Part shown: one piece after another, positions 12,592-24,047 of the stretch
Position numbering within the stretch: the first letter of the stretch is position 1
Layout of the letters: each line of letters starts with the position of its first letter
Origin: Proteles cristata cristata
Taxonomy: Eukaryota > Chordata > Mammalia > Carnivora > Hyaenidae
Assembly: GCA_017311185.1 (NCBI GenBank)
Contig: JAESUZ010005462.1
Coordinates: forward strand, 682,001-746,000
Direction of reading: 5' to 3'
DNA length: 64,000 nt
Notes under the pieces: model-generated
Database searches by the model: none
The model's input: only the letters and a program-made list of their open reading frames with translations
What the model was told of the DNA's origin: nothing
Position numbers and translations under genes: made by a program

Positions 12592-12942
12592 CGGGGAAAA
12601 ACTGAGAGCTTTCCCCCTGAGATCAGGAACACGACATGGATGTCCACTCTCACCACTGTTGTTTAACATAGTGCTGGAAGTCCTAGCATCAGCCATCAGA
12701 CAACAAAAGGAAATCAAAGGCATCAGAATTGGCAAAGAGGAAGTCAAACTATCACTTTTTGCAGACGACATGATACTCTACATAGAAAACCCAATAGACT
12801 CCACCAGAAGCCTACTGGAACTGATCCAAGAATTTAGCCAAGTTGCAGGGTACAAAATCAATGCACAGAAATCGGTTGCATTTCTATACACCAACAATGA
12901 AGCAACAGAAAGAGAAATCAAGAAGCTGATCCCATTCACAAT
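12592..12942 (+). mobile_element. Internal L1 ORF2 fragment (reverse transcriptase domain)
   Basis: Starts within the L1 ORF2 segment ggggaaaaactgagagcttt and ends at gatcccattcacaatt. The frame from 12659 reads through the reverse transcriptase active-site motif F-A-D-D at codons 34-37 (12758-12769). It lacks the 5' region, the C-terminal part, the 3' UTR and any poly(A). It is flanked by a direct repeat attgaacatagcaa (12578-12591 and 12941-12954; the att is shared with L1 at the right). Established: FADD is the RT catalytic motif of non-LTR elements. Inference: a non-canonical insertion. Dead fragment. Confidence 0.85.
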
Positions 12943-12954
12943 TGAACATAGCAA

Positions 12955-13230
12955 TAAAAGTGGAATACAAAAAAAAAAGATATTGGACAATTTTTTGGTA
13001 TTAATTCCAAATTTGATCTATTAATTTATTTTGTATGGACTCATTTAAATGTTGGTGAACATTTCAATCTTAAAAAAATATTTCATTTGAGTTTGTTGAA
13101 AATACATTTCAAAATTACATGTCTAGAACCCACTATTCTTTCCCTTTGTGACAGGTAGCTTCAAAATATTTTTGTAAAAGCTCTGGTGATGTATATTTCT
13201 GAGGAGTGGTTGTTATATCCATATGCACAA
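12955..13230. other. AT-rich spacer
   Basis: Flank of the ORF2 fragment, with a short A10 run near 12970. No gene or repeat recognised. Confidence 0.4.
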
Positions 13231-13244
13231 ACAGGGGATTTCCT

Positions 13245-14572
13245 TTTTCTTTCTTTTATAGTTTATTGTCAAGTTGGTTTCCATATAACACCCAATGCTC
13301 ATCCCAACAAGTGCCCTCCTCCATACCCTTCTCCTCTTCCCCTCTCCCATCGGCCCTCAGTATTCAAGAGTCTCTCATGGTTTGCCTCACTCCATCTCTC
13401 CAACTATTTTCCCCTCCCCCACCCCCTTCCCCATGGTCCTGTTAACTTTCTCCTGTTCCACATATGAGTGAAAACATATGGTATCTGTCCTTCTCTGCCT
13501 GACTTATTTCACTTAGCATAACGCCCTGGAGTTCCATCCACATTGCTACAAATGGCCAGATTTCATTCTTTCTCATTGCCATGTAGTATTCCATTGTATA
13601 CATAAACCACATCTTCTTGATCCATTCATCAGTTGATGGACATTTAGGTTCTTTCAATGGTTTGGCTATTGTTGAAAGTGCTGCTATGAACATTGGGGTC
13701 CATGTGCCCCTATGCATCAGCACTCCTGTATCCCTTGGGTAAATTCCTAACAGTGCTGGGTCATAGGGGAGTTCTATTGTTAATTTTTTGAGGAACCTCC
13801 ACACTGTTTTCCAGAGGGGCTGAACCAGTTTATATTCCCACCAACAATGTAGGAGGGTGTCTGTTTCTCCACATCCTTGCCAGCATCTACAGTCTCCTGA
13901 CTTGTTCATTTTAGCCACTCTGACCAGCATGAGGTGGTATCTCAGTGTGGTTTTGATTTGTATTTCCCTGATGGTGAGGGACGCTGAGCTTCGTTTCATG
14001 TGTCTGTTGGCCATTAGGATGTCCTCTTTGGAGAGGTGTCTATTAATGTCTTCTGCCCATTTCTTCACTGGATTGTTTGTTTTTTTGGGTATGGAGTTTG
14101 GTGAGTTCCTTATAGATTTTGGATACTAGGCCTTTATCTGATATGTCATTTGCAACTATCTTTTCCCATTCCGTCAGTTGCCTATTGGTTTTATTGATTG
14201 TTTCCTTTGCCATGAAGAAGCTTTTTATATTAAGGAGGTGCCAATGGTTCATTTTTGCTCTTGATTCCCTTGCCTTTGGGGATGTGTCAAGTAAGAATTG
14301 CTGCGGTTGAGGTCAAGGAGGTTGTTTCCTGCTTTCTCTTCTAGGATTTTGATGGTTTCCTGTCTCACATTCAGTTCCTTTATCCATTTTGAGTTTATTT
14401 TTGTGTATGGTGTAAGAAAGTGGTCTAGTTTCATTCTTTTGCATGTTGTTGCCCAGTTCTCCTAGCACCATCTGTTAAAGAGGCTGTCTTTTTTCCATTG
14501 GATACTCTTTCCTGCTTTGTCAAAGATTAATTGGCCATACATTTGTGGGTCCAATTCTGGGTTCTCTATTCT
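13245..14572 (-). mobile_element. 5'-truncated carnivore L1, about 1.33 kb
   Basis: The plus strand shows the reversed 3' UTR (tttattgtcaagttggtttcc) then ORF2 C-terminal sequence. The minus-strand frame 14068-13442 (208 codons) contains the cysteine-rich C-terminal motif of L1 ORF2 (C-x-C-W-x-x-C-G-E-T, then L-L-H-C-W-W) near codons 59-77. TSD acaggggatttcct (13231-13244) and acaggggattttct (14573-14586), one mismatch, fixes both ends. Small indels break the upstream frame. No RT or endonuclease domain, so not autonomous. Confidence 0.95.
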
Positions 14573-14586
14573 ACAGGGGATTTTCT

Positions 14587-14980
14587 ATATGCCAGGCAGG
14601 GAGTGTGGAGATGTCAAAGACATAATATAAAACATGACTATTGTCCTTGGGCAGTGGACAACCTACTTGGACAAAGAAGACTTACTGAAGTGAAAATGTA
14701 AATTGCAATAATCATGTAAATAATGATTAAAGCCCCATGATTCCCAGGCCTCTTTTTTTTTTTCTTTTTTAGAAGCTGATAAACCAATTGTGAAGGTCAC
14801 TGAGGGCTTGTGGCTCCTCCTCACTGACTCATGGGGCTGCTCTCAGGGGAGTCCACTTGGGGGACAGAAGGGCTAGAGGCAGAGGTACATGTGAAGGTTT
14901 CTTGGCAGCTTAGTGTGGAAACCATTGATCACCATGCCCTCATTTCTACCTGTTTGGCATCAGCAGGAGAGAGTGTCCAC
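14587..14980 (+). other. Flank and probable 5' UTR part of the CEBPG retrocopy
   Basis: Contains a T-rich run (14751-14770). The stretch from about 14771 to 14980 may be 5' UTR of the retrocopied mRNA, but I cannot place the 5' end and see no TSD. Confidence 0.35.
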
Positions 14981-15410
14981 TTGATAAAAGTAGCACAGCA
15001 GAACAGTACTCCAGGAATATATATTATTCACACTCAGACTCATGCCAGTGGCTCACAAAGGGTTCCCTCACTGCTGCCTGCTGACGCTAGGGATGCAGCC
15101 AAAGCCATGCCTCCAAGCAAGCAGAGCAGCAAGAGCTCACCTCTGCATTGAAACAGTGATACATATGGTCAATGCAGAGAGAGGACCAACGTGACTGTGA
15201 AAAAGAGCCAGTTGAAAAGCAAGCTGAAAGTACAGAGTGAATCAGCTCAAAGAAGAGAATGAATAGTTGGAAGCAAACATTCAATTGCTGAGTGAAGAAC
15301 TGAGCGTATGGGAAGATGTGTGTCTTGAGCATGCACCCAACCTTGCAGGAACCATGCAACCCAGTTGCATTGGAAATACCACAACAACTCCTTAAAACGC
15401 AGGACAGTAG
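14981..15410 (+). pseudogene. CEBPG (pseudogene): CEBPG processed pseudogene
   Basis: CEBPG is a small bZIP transcription factor of the C/EBP family (about 150 residues) that dimerises with other bZIP proteins. The parent-like sequence is clear here: a QQNSTPG segment followed by HTQ-HASG, then S-K-Q-S-x-K-S-S-P, the basic region (N-S-D-x-Y, R-E-R, V-K-K-S-x-L-K-S-K) and the zipper end E-L-S-V, L-E-H-A, N-L-A, finishing N-A-G-Q-stop at 15408-15410. No introns interrupt it. It is dead: the start codon position (14981) is TTG, an internal TGA lies at 15149-15151 in place of an arginine, a deletion with frameshift falls near 15220-15240 in the bZIP region, and TAG (15264-15266) and TAA (15393-15395) follow in the resumed frame. 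The remnant is 430 nt against about 453 for the intact gene. The parent assignment is by eye but the match is collinear over the whole protein. Confidence 0.9.
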
Positions 15411-15800
15411 ACCTCACCCCTGCCCAATTTCACAACTGTGGCTTGAACATTAAGGCCCTGACTACCTTCACTGCTAGTATCAATGGCCCAATGCAGTCTT
15501 GTTCCATGATTCAAAGATACATTGAAGGTTGTTTTCTAGGATGAGCACTGAAGAGTTGATTAGCCATGTAATTTGAATATGTAGTTTTAAATGAGATGGA
15601 TTGTTCTTGTAGGGAAAAAGCAAAATTTTAAGATATGTGGTAAAAACACCACCACCACCACCACACACACATGCACACACAAAACCCCAAACCCCAAACC
15701 CTTGGACCTTCATGTCCTTAATAAGTCCTTACTTCCTGGGGGGGGTGGGGGGGTGGGGAGTGGAAATTAAGTTCATTGGGAAATAAAAATGGGTAAAAAA
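15411..15800 (+). other. Probable 3' UTR part of the CEBPG retrocopy
   Basis: Follows the pseudogene stop directly. It includes (CAC)n/(CA)n at 15644-15680, three aaacccc-like units at 15681-15701, a G-rich run at 15738-15763, and aaataaaaatgggtaaaaaatg at its end, which could mark the old poly(A) end. The retrocopy limit is not proven. Confidence 0.45.
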
Positions 15801-15925
15801 TGAAAAGACTAATACACAGTGATTGGTAAGAGAGGGTGTCTTATACTACCAGTTATCCAGGAGAACTATAAAGCGATTACAATTATAAAAACCCGACAAT
15901 AATTTAAGATCCAAAAAGATAATAG

Positions 15926-16120
15926 AGGGGCATCTGTGTGGCTCAGTCAGTAAGCATCCAACTTCTGCTCAAGACATGATCTCATGGTTCATGAGTTTGA
16001 GCTCCACATTGGGCTCGGCACTCACAGTGCAAAGCCTACTTGGGATTGTCTGTCTGTCTCTCTCTGTCCCTCTCTCAGTGGCTCTCTCTCTCATAAATAA
16101 ATAAATATTTTTTAAAAATA
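15926..16120 (+). mobile_element. Felid SINE, diverged
   Basis: Head ggggcatctgtgtggctcag, degraded B box gagtttgagctcc, CT-rich body and ataaataaataaatatttt tail. No clear TSD, so an older copy. Confidence 0.92.
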
Positions 16121-16380
16121 ACAGAAACAGATCCAGGAATATATGTATGTGTGTATGTAAGAATTGAATATATGATAAAATTGACATTTTAAATTAGTAG
16201 AAAAAGATAATATTGTATATTGATAAAGTTTTTGGAAATAATAAGGGTAGATGCTTCATCATATACATTAAAATAAATGTCAGATGAACCAGAGGTTAAC
16301 TAAAAATGAATAGAAGAAAATACAGATGAATATTTATGTAATCTTTGGTTTGGGAATGGTCTTTTAAAACAGCACATTTA

Positions 16381-16577
16381 GGGGCACATGGGTGGCTCAG
16401 TTGGTTGAGCATCCAACTTTTGATTCCAGCTCAGGTCATGATCTCATTGTCATGAGATGGAGCCTCACATCGGGCTGCAGTGTGGAGCCTACTTGGGATT
16501 TTCTCTCTCCCTTTCTCTCTGCCCCTTTCCTGGTCTCTCTCTCTCTCTCTGTCTTTCTAAAATAATAATTTTTAAAA
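16381..16577 (+). mobile_element. Felid SINE, diverged
   Basis: Head ggggcacatgggtggctcag, body rich in CT, tail aaaataataatttttaaaa. TSD agcacattta at 16371-16380 and 16578-16587. Confidence 0.94.
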
Positions 16578-16892
16578 AGCACATTTAAAGGGAAAAACAC
16601 ATTAGATTTGACTAATATAAAATATGATATATTTTATATATCAAAAAGCCTAGATAATTTTCATCTAAAATGATAGAAAAAGTAGATCAGTGGTTACCCA
16701 GGGACAGGCTGTCTGAAAAGGTGGCAATTACAGGGTTCAGCCATCGCCAGTGAACAAGCACACATCAAGTCAGCTGTATACGCATCCTCATGTCCTATTG
16801 GCCAATTCAAGTCAAATGGCCTAAAGAGATTGGAGGATTGGAGAATTAGGCTCCCCATTTCTACTAGAGGCAAACAGTATGTGGGGACATAC

Positions 16893-16990
16893 TATTTAAT
16901 AGTTTATTATTAACAGTATTATTAAATGTATTAAATAGTATTATTAATGCTATTTAATACTATTTATACTATTTAATAATAAACTTTAGA
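16893..16990. repeat. AT-rich inverted repeat
   Basis: agtttattattaa (16901-16913) is exactly inverted at 16973-16985 (ttaataataaact). Several tatttaata units lie between, allowing alternative pairings. Confidence 0.85.
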
Positions 16991-17271
16991 AACCATGTAA
17001 ATGTTCAACAATAAGGCCATGGTCAAACACAATATAATTGAACCATAAAATGGACAATGTGTGATACTATAGAAAAAATTTGTTACGAAAAGTTACCTAA
17101 TTAGAGCACAAAACAAAATGTGCTACATAAAACCACTTCAGTGGAAAAAAAAAAAAAAAGCATGGGGAAAAAATGACTGGATGGACAATATTTTAAATGT
17201 TGTCACCCCTGTGTCTGAATAGAAGGTATATGAGATATGTTTCCTTATACATTCCAGTTTTCTAAATTTTC

Positions 17272-17505
17272 TTTTTTTTAATTTTTTTAAATGTTTTTTA
17301 TTTATTTTTAGGAGAGAGAGGGAGAGAGACAGCGCGAGCAGGGGAGGGTCAGAGAGAGAGGGAGTCACAGACTGAAACAGGCTCCAGGCTCTGAGCTGGC
17401 AGTCAGCACAGAGCCCGACGCGGGGCTCGAACCCACGAACCCCGAGATCATGACCTAAGCGAAAGTCCGACGCTTAACCGACTAAGCCACCCAGGCGCCC
17501 CCCCC
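17272..17505 (-). mobile_element. Young-subfamily felid SINE
   Basis: Inverted near-consensus copy with the inverted B box gggctcgaacccacgaac and head ending ccacccaggcgcccccc. It sits in the T-rich tail of the older SINE at 17508-17708. Confidence 0.95.
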
Positions 17506-17507
17506 CC

Positions 17508-17708
17508 TTTTTTTTTTAATTTTTAATGTTTATTTATTTTTGAGAGGTGGGGGAGAGGCAGAGAGAGAGGGAGACACAGAAACAGAAGCAGGCTCCAGGC
17601 TCTGAGCTGTCAGCACGGAGCCCAAACAAGGGGCTTGAACTCATGAGTGAGAGATCATGACCTGAGCTGAAATCAGATGCTTAACTGACAGAGCAACCCA
17701 GGTGGTCC
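17508..17708 (-). mobile_element. Older felid SINE, tandem to the previous one
   Basis: Inverted copy: tttttaatgtttatttatttt, GA-rich body, gcaacccaggtggtcc end. Outer flanks taaattttct at 17263-17272 and 17711-17720 enclose both SINEs. This suggests that this copy came first and the younger one entered its tail. Confidence 0.92.
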
Positions 17709-17734
17709 TTTAAATTTTCTAATAGAGCACATGA

Positions 17735-17975
17735 AGTAGAATAGTGTGATAATTTAAGTATAGGTTGGTCTGGTCTCAAGGTTCTGCTCTGCCTCTCCTT
17801 ACCTGTGGGACAATTGGTAAGTTTCTGAAACTCTTCAAACCTTAGTTCCTTTATTTATAAAATGGGGTTACAATAATGCCTCCCTTGCACAGTCGTCAGG
17901 AAGGTTAAGTGAGAAACTTCATGGCTAGGGCACATGGCCAGACACATAATAATTGCTCAATAAATGGTGAATAAG
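17735..17975 (+). repeat. Near full-length MIR
   Basis: Runs from tctcaaggttctgctctgcc through cctgtgggacaattggtaag, aaccttagttcctttattta, aaatggggttacaataatgc to gctcaataaatggtgaataa. This is the canonical order of a MIR element. Confidence 0.8.
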
Positions 17976-17999
17976 AATGCACTATTTTTACAATTAAAG

Positions 18000-20900
18000 T
18001 AATAATAAATATAACTTTTAAACTGTAGTTTGAAAGACACAAATTTATAATAGTATTTGTATTTACTCAGTATCCATCTATTAAGGAAATACATGACGAA
18101 AAGGGTCAATAAGTCTTAGCAATGCTTTCTCTTAATTTGTATTTTTTATCAATTCCATTAATACCAACATGACAAATAGTGGTATATGTCATATGTGAGA
18201 AATATTTACCAAACCCACCGATGAGTGTGCTGTGCAAAGGGATTTGAAGCCCTGCCAATGATTTTTGTCTTGTGAGTTGGGAGCCAATTATTTGAGACAA
18301 CAAAAGAATAGATGTAACAAAGCAGAGTCAGGTCAATTGCCAGTTAAAACGTCCAGGCAGTAAATGGATAATGCTGGTAGTCTAATATTTTTTAAACTAT
18401 GTAAGACCTTTTCTCCATTGCAAATGGCACTAGAAGTTTTTATGACCCCCTAAATATGACAAGCCCCAGTTTGGTCCTCCTGGCTGTCCTTCCTCAATTC
18501 AGATTCACCATCCCCAGGGGCTCCTACGAAGCACAGACCTCAGAAAGTCAGTGCTTCCTGGGTACTCTTTATGTTTTTTTTCAATCTCCCATGGGACTTG
18601 GAGAGTTTGATGAGTGTGGAGTCCACAGCAAACATCCCACTTTATTTTGTCCCCAGGTTCTTCCAAATGCCTTTTGCTCCCCAAATCACACTAAAGCCAA
18701 ACAAAACACTGTGGTGTATGAGATCCATGCCCCTTTCAACAATCTGTTCAAAGGATGTGCATTGACAGCAATGTCACCATGGACATTTCTGAGAAAGCAT
18801 TACTGTCCTGAATGGTAGGGACACTAACCTATGAAATTGGAACCCCAGCCGTTCCTAACTATCAGGGTGCCGCCTCTTATAGTCATTCCAGAAGTCTTCT
18901 TGCTAAGCTAAAACAGTACTTTCCTCTCTTTTCTTTGGATGAAACTGATAAAATTGTATTATATTCTCTCTCAGCCTTGTTATTCTGAACAGAAGAGGCC
19001 ACATTTTTGTTTCCTCTCATACAAGACTGTCCATTGCTTTGATTAATTTAGATGCCTCTACTTGGACCTTCTGGAGAACCTTGGAAAACATCAACACACT
19101 TAGTGCCAATAACTATTATGTCAGCTGAGCTTGGGTAGGTTTTATTCTCTTCCCGATCTTGGCCACAGTCATTGAGGAAGTGGCTTCAGGTAGGACTCCA
19201 CAAGACCCTATGATCCTCTTCTTAGCAGAAAACCTGACCCTGTGTCAAGGCACTCTGAGAAATAAGACCTAGAGTACTACCTCCAGTTCACCTGATATCT
19301 GCTTGCTTAGTTCCTACTGGCTCCCTGATTTCATCTGATTGTCCTATCATTGGCTTTACTCTGACCCCTGGGAAGCACATGCTTCTTTATTCTTTGTGGC
19401 TTGGTCTAGAACCTTTCCTCTGCGCTCACTGTCAGGAGTCCTAAGAATATGAGATGAAGCATTTCATGGTAGTCTCCCAGTTTCTGCAGTGAGATACATG
19501 TATCTGTGTAGCCAGTGTGTCTTAGGCTTTGACAGCCTTTGGGTATCAATGAGGTCCTGCTGCATAGATCCCTATGCTTCAGCTCTGCAGGCCTCTTATC
19601 TGTCTTCCACAGATTCTCCCCCCACCCCCCTCCACCAACAAATGCATGCAAGAATTGCTTCCAGGGACCCTAAAATAGTTCTGATCGGCACTCGTGTGTG
19701 GCTGGGTGGGAACTCTGTTGGGCCCCTGTAACACAAACATCCACAGCCACTAGCTTCCTGATCATCCTTGGCGATGCACTACCCTTGAACTGGAGTTCAC
19801 TGAACACTGCCACCTCTAGGGCTCTACCTTGTGGCTATTGGAACTGTCAGAACAGGGGGCTGTGCCCGATGCCACCATGACCACCGGCAAAACCTGCTGA
19901 CCATATTCGTGCTACTCTTAGCTGAACCAGGGCTGGATGGCCAGCCTTCCACTGTCCCATAGAGCAGTGGCTTGTGTCTAGCTATTTGCTCCTACTGGCT
20001 TCAGGGTAAATCTTTATTCATTTATCCTGGATAACCAAGGAAGACAATGGTGTATTCCATACAAAAATTCCCTGTGTCCTAAATCGTTAAGTGCTAGGTG
20101 CTACAACTCTATATGTTCAAGTAAACATAAGCCAGCTTCCTCCAGATACATCAGGGCATCAGGTGGCTGGATGAGGGTGGATTCCAGGATAGGCAATATG
20201 CCATGACTAGAATCAAATCTCTTCTCTGATCTTTATGTTTGGGAACTGTATAAGGTTCTAGACTTCGAGGGTCATCATATACAGCTCGTATGTTATGCAC
20301 TGCACAAATCCAAAAGGAGATTAAAAAGTAAATTGTGGTCCCAGAGAGTTGTTCAGTGCACAATCGGCACAGCTGTTCACAGTGGTCCTGAGCGCTTTCC
20401 TAATGATAAATTGTGCTCCCCTGGGCTCTGCTGTCCTCACTACAATATGGCTCAGTGCTCAGACCTACTTTCCCATCCTTGACCCTCAGGAGGGTCAGAG
20501 ATCCACTTTCTTCCCACCCCTCCTCCACTTTCAGGGTACTAATTTGCTTTTATAAAAATATGCAACAACAAAGAGATGCTGCTAGAACTCCACTTATAAA
20601 GCATCTGAACTCCAACCAGCATCCTTGCAAAATAACCTCTTCCACTTGTAAGAACCTCCCATCTTTTCAAATGCTCAAATAATTGTGAAGAGAGGAGTCC
20701 AGTAAATCTTGACAATGAGTAAGTGTTCCTCCTATGAGAGTCCCTGCCAAGTCGCCTGGAACAGGAAATAAAGTCATCACTAGGGTCACAGCCCCCGTTT
20801 TTTCTTGACGTCAGCATCTCTTCTGTTACTCCCTGGATAGAGACCATCTGTCGCAACTCCCCCGTCTGTGTCTCCTTTTGTCGCTGCTATAAGGACCTGC

Positions 20901-21435
20901 CAGTGTGAATCTGAGAATAGCCTGCATGTCTCTTTCATTCTCCGCAGCTCTCTTACTTAGGCTTTGTGCCTCAGTGGCGCAGGTCATCTCTGGTCACCAC
21001 TTGGACTGTATGCCCACAATTCAGGTGGCTTCCATTAGGGCATTGTACCTCGATTTGTTTGAATAGAGTCACAGCTGGGCTACCTTCAGACAATGAGATA
21101 CTCAATAGGGTTAACGATTCAGCGTCCACGGCTATTCCCAGCACAGTGCATGGCGCCCATGGAGAAACAGGACTTGAAAGAATTTACAAGGCTGCTCAGA
21201 CAAACTAGTTGAAAATGCTGGTGAACAATTACATCTATATATAGAACTAACCCGGATCCACCCCTGGCCACAGGCTTTGATACCATTCTTTTGGGCATTT
21301 TGAAATCCCAGGCTTCTTTCATCACTTAGTGCTGCTAAATGTTAGAGCTGCTTTAAAAGGACTAGCCAGGTACCTCATTACGATCTTGTTTGATTTCAGG
21401 GCAGCAACAATTAGATAATAACATGCCCCCAGATC
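18000..21435. other. Unassigned 3.4 kb
   Basis: Least repeat-laden part of the window. No frame longer than 120 codons and no recognisable protein. The texture of 18440-20400 (interleaved plus-strand frames of 60-120 codons) could be a decayed retroviral or retrocopied sequence, but I cannot match it to a family. Confidence 0.35.
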
Positions 21436-21439
21436 CTTA

Positions 21440-21560
21440 TGGTGGAGTGGGTCAGATTCCAGGCTCAGCTCTTCCCCTAACCTGCTGTGTGATTCCACAA
21501 GTCACTTAACCCCTCTGGTCTTTGTTTTCTCATACCTCACATAAAAGGACTGGATTAGCA
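21440..21560 (+). repeat. MIR fragment
   Basis: gattccaggctcagctcttc, cctgctgtgtgattccacaa, gtcacttaacccctctggtc in order. Confidence 0.7.
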
Positions 21561-21571
21561 GAGAGGAGAGA

Positions 21572-21782
21572 TAACTGGCTTTGGAGGCGAGCAGACTGGG
21601 TTTTAACCCCAACTCCTACCACTTTCTAGCCAGTCAAATCATTTAATGCTAAGCTTGCTTCCTCTTCAGTAAAACAGGTAGGATCATGCTTACTGGGCAG
21701 AACTGGGAGAGGATTTCATAGGAAAAATGAGGTGCCAGACACAAAAGTAGGTAGTCAGTCAATTTATAAGTGCTAGCTTTCT
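21572..21782 (+). repeat. MIR, nearly full length
   Basis: ggaggcgagcagactgggtt, tctagccagtcaaatcattt, tcagtaaaacaggtaggatc, ending near gtcaatttataagtgctagc. Confidence 0.7.
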
Positions 21783-21809
21783 CTTTGCTCCCTGAAGATC
21801 ATGTCCAGC

Positions 21810-21955
21810 TCTGTTAAAAACTGGATTTGGAGTCCAAAAACCTAGATTTAAGTCTCCATGGTTTGAGTGTATGCAAATCATAGGGTGTCTCTGAGTCTCA
21901 GTTTCCATATCTGTATAATGGTACCAGCACTTACAAATCAGAATATGGTGATAAC
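21810..21955 (+). repeat. MIR fragment, third in a row
   Basis: ggatttggagtccaaaaacc, tctctgagtctcagtttcca, tctgtataatggtaccagca. Same orientation as the two preceding MIRs. Confidence 0.6.
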
Positions 21956-21959
21956 TTCT

Positions 21960-23830
21960 CCAGTTTATACCTGGATGCAATCATCTTTTGTCATTGCACC
22001 CCGTCCACTGGACCCTCTTGCATCCATTGAAAACTCCCCAAGCGGCAGCTATGGGTGGGATATGCCTTCTCAAGCCACTCACACTTAGGTTTCCCTTTTT
22101 CAGCCTGCCTTCTCGATAAGGCATTCTAGATACACTAGGCCAATCACCACCCCTCCCAGCAGACTCCCAGAAACCAGTTGTCAGGTGAATAATCTTCTAC
22201 GGTTGTTCCCTCACCTCAGGCGCTGAGGTGATGAGGGTGGCAGCCAGCGCGGCTCCAAGATAAACAGATGATTCTCCTGTCGGAATTCCAGTCAGTTGGG
22301 TACTCAGGCTTCTGCGTAATGAATAACTTCGTATAAAAACAGAACAATCTGCTCACTGACTTTCAGAGAAGGAGGGGGGCGGGGAGGAGGGCATCATTTC
22401 CCAGATTTCCTTCCCAGGTCTCTTGGCGCCTCATGATTCGCTGCCACATGTGCCCATCCTCCAAGATGAGACATACATGCCTTGCATTCATGCTCACTTC
22501 TCCCACCTCTGTCTCCCCCCCAGCCCCCAGCCCCCGCCATGTAAATCTCATGGATCAGGCGTTTCTCATGACAGCCAACAATCCTTTAAGTCCTTTGGCT
22601 TAGCAACCAAGATCTTGACACCCAGCACTTTGGGTACCTGGATACACATTCTTGTAAATGGCTCATTTTAGGATAGAGACAGCAGACAGATGACCAGGAA
22701 GGCATTTAATTAGATTGAGTAGACTTTAAAAATGGTTTTTCCCTGCTGGGATCTAGATGGAATATTGGGTGTTCACACTAAAGCAATAACATTTTACAGT
22801 CGTAACACCCCTTGGTGAAAGTGCGCTACGAGTTTTCTTAGAAGCAACAACAACGACAACAAAAAAGGATATACAAAATGAAAATGTTTTCCGGAGGTTT
22901 ATGAAAGGCAGTATTAATTGTTCCATCTAGTCTTCATAGAAATGGTTTCTTGCGTCCAATAAAGAATCACTCACGCTCCCCACCAACGTGCCTCATTATT
23001 TGGCTTTACTGGCAATCAAAGAGAATGGTGTACAGGTGACAGAGTGACATGGGACGTCGTGGATACCCTCCCACTAGGAGTTCCAGTTCAGCTGCCTCAG
23101 CAATGGCTCACCTTCAAAGGCAAAAGTCCTTTCCCCCACAGAGAGGCTGTACCATAAAAGGCTGCTGCTTCAGGAGAAGTTTAGGCACCTCCATTTAAAG
23201 GTATTTCCCAAAATGGAGCATGAATTGGGGATGGGATAGACAGTCTGGATTCTGCCTCAGTGGTAGGGATTGGGGCTGTCCACTCAAAGAAAAGAAGTGT
23301 TGGATCACCCAGCAGTCACCCAGAAATGGAGGCCTTGTTTGGGGTTACTCTAAGTGAATGGTGGACAGTAGGTGGTCGTCCATGCTGAAGCACACTGGGG
23401 ATAAAGAATCTCCTACGGAGGAAGCAAATTTGATAGATTTGGGTTTGTGTTTCCTGACTGGTCCTGCCTCAAAGGAGCTCTCCACTGGGTTGATTCAGTG
23501 CCCCTCATTTCAGCAAGGGGGGAAGGGAACTTTAGTCCCCACCCTGCCTGTCTCCTTCTCTTGGTCTCCTTCTCCTTCTCCTGGTAAGCGGGACAAGCTT
23601 GGTGCCCGGCACCTAGAGGTACCCTCCCATTGGACACTGAGTGGGCATGTCCGGCTGCCCTCACAGACACCCTCCTACACCTTTACAGACTGCTGTGCTG
23701 GCTTGCACCCTGGAATGGCAGGCTGTGAACGCTGTGACGGAGTGAAAGGTGGGCAATGACTCCTCCTGCAGCTTGGTCCTTGATCCTTTGCTGATGAGGA
23801 TGAGTGATACTCACCCAGGAAGAACTTTTA
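21960..23830. other. Unassigned sequence
   Basis: GC-richer in 23430-23760, with a 133-codon plus frame that has no recognisable motif. A short C-rich run lies at 22516-22537 and a G-rich run at 22370-22392. Confidence 0.4.
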
Positions 23831-23835
23831 TTCTT

Positions 23836-24047
23836 TTTTTCCCTTAAGTTTATTTATTTATTTTGAGAGAGAGAGAGAGCGAGAAAGAGCAAGCAAGCAG
23901 GGGAGGGGCAGAAACAGGGAGAGAGAAAATCCCAAGCAGGCTCTGCATTATCCCGATGTGGGGCTGGAACCCACAAACCATGAGATCATGACCTGAACGG
24001 AAATCAAGAGTCAGATGCTTAACTGATTGAGCCACCCAGGCGCCCCA
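23836..24047 (-). mobile_element. Felid SINE with TSD
   Basis: Inverted copy: aagtttatttatttattttg, GA-rich body, gatcatgacctgaacggaaa, head ending cacccaggcgcccc. TSD aacttttattctt (23823-23835) and aagttttattctt (24048-24060), one mismatch. Confidence 0.96.

Noticed and set aside
18456..18818. Possible decayed retroviral or retrocopied reading frame (120 codons)
   Set aside because: No conserved retroviral motif (protease, RT or integrase signature) could be seen on either strand. Left unassigned.
22323..22335. Exact 13-base match to one arm of the phage P1 loxP site (ataacttcgtata)
   Set aside because: The opposite arm is absent: at the expected place (22344-22356) only about 3 of 13 bases fit. 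A half-site alone is not a recombination site, and no vector or transgene sequence surrounds it.
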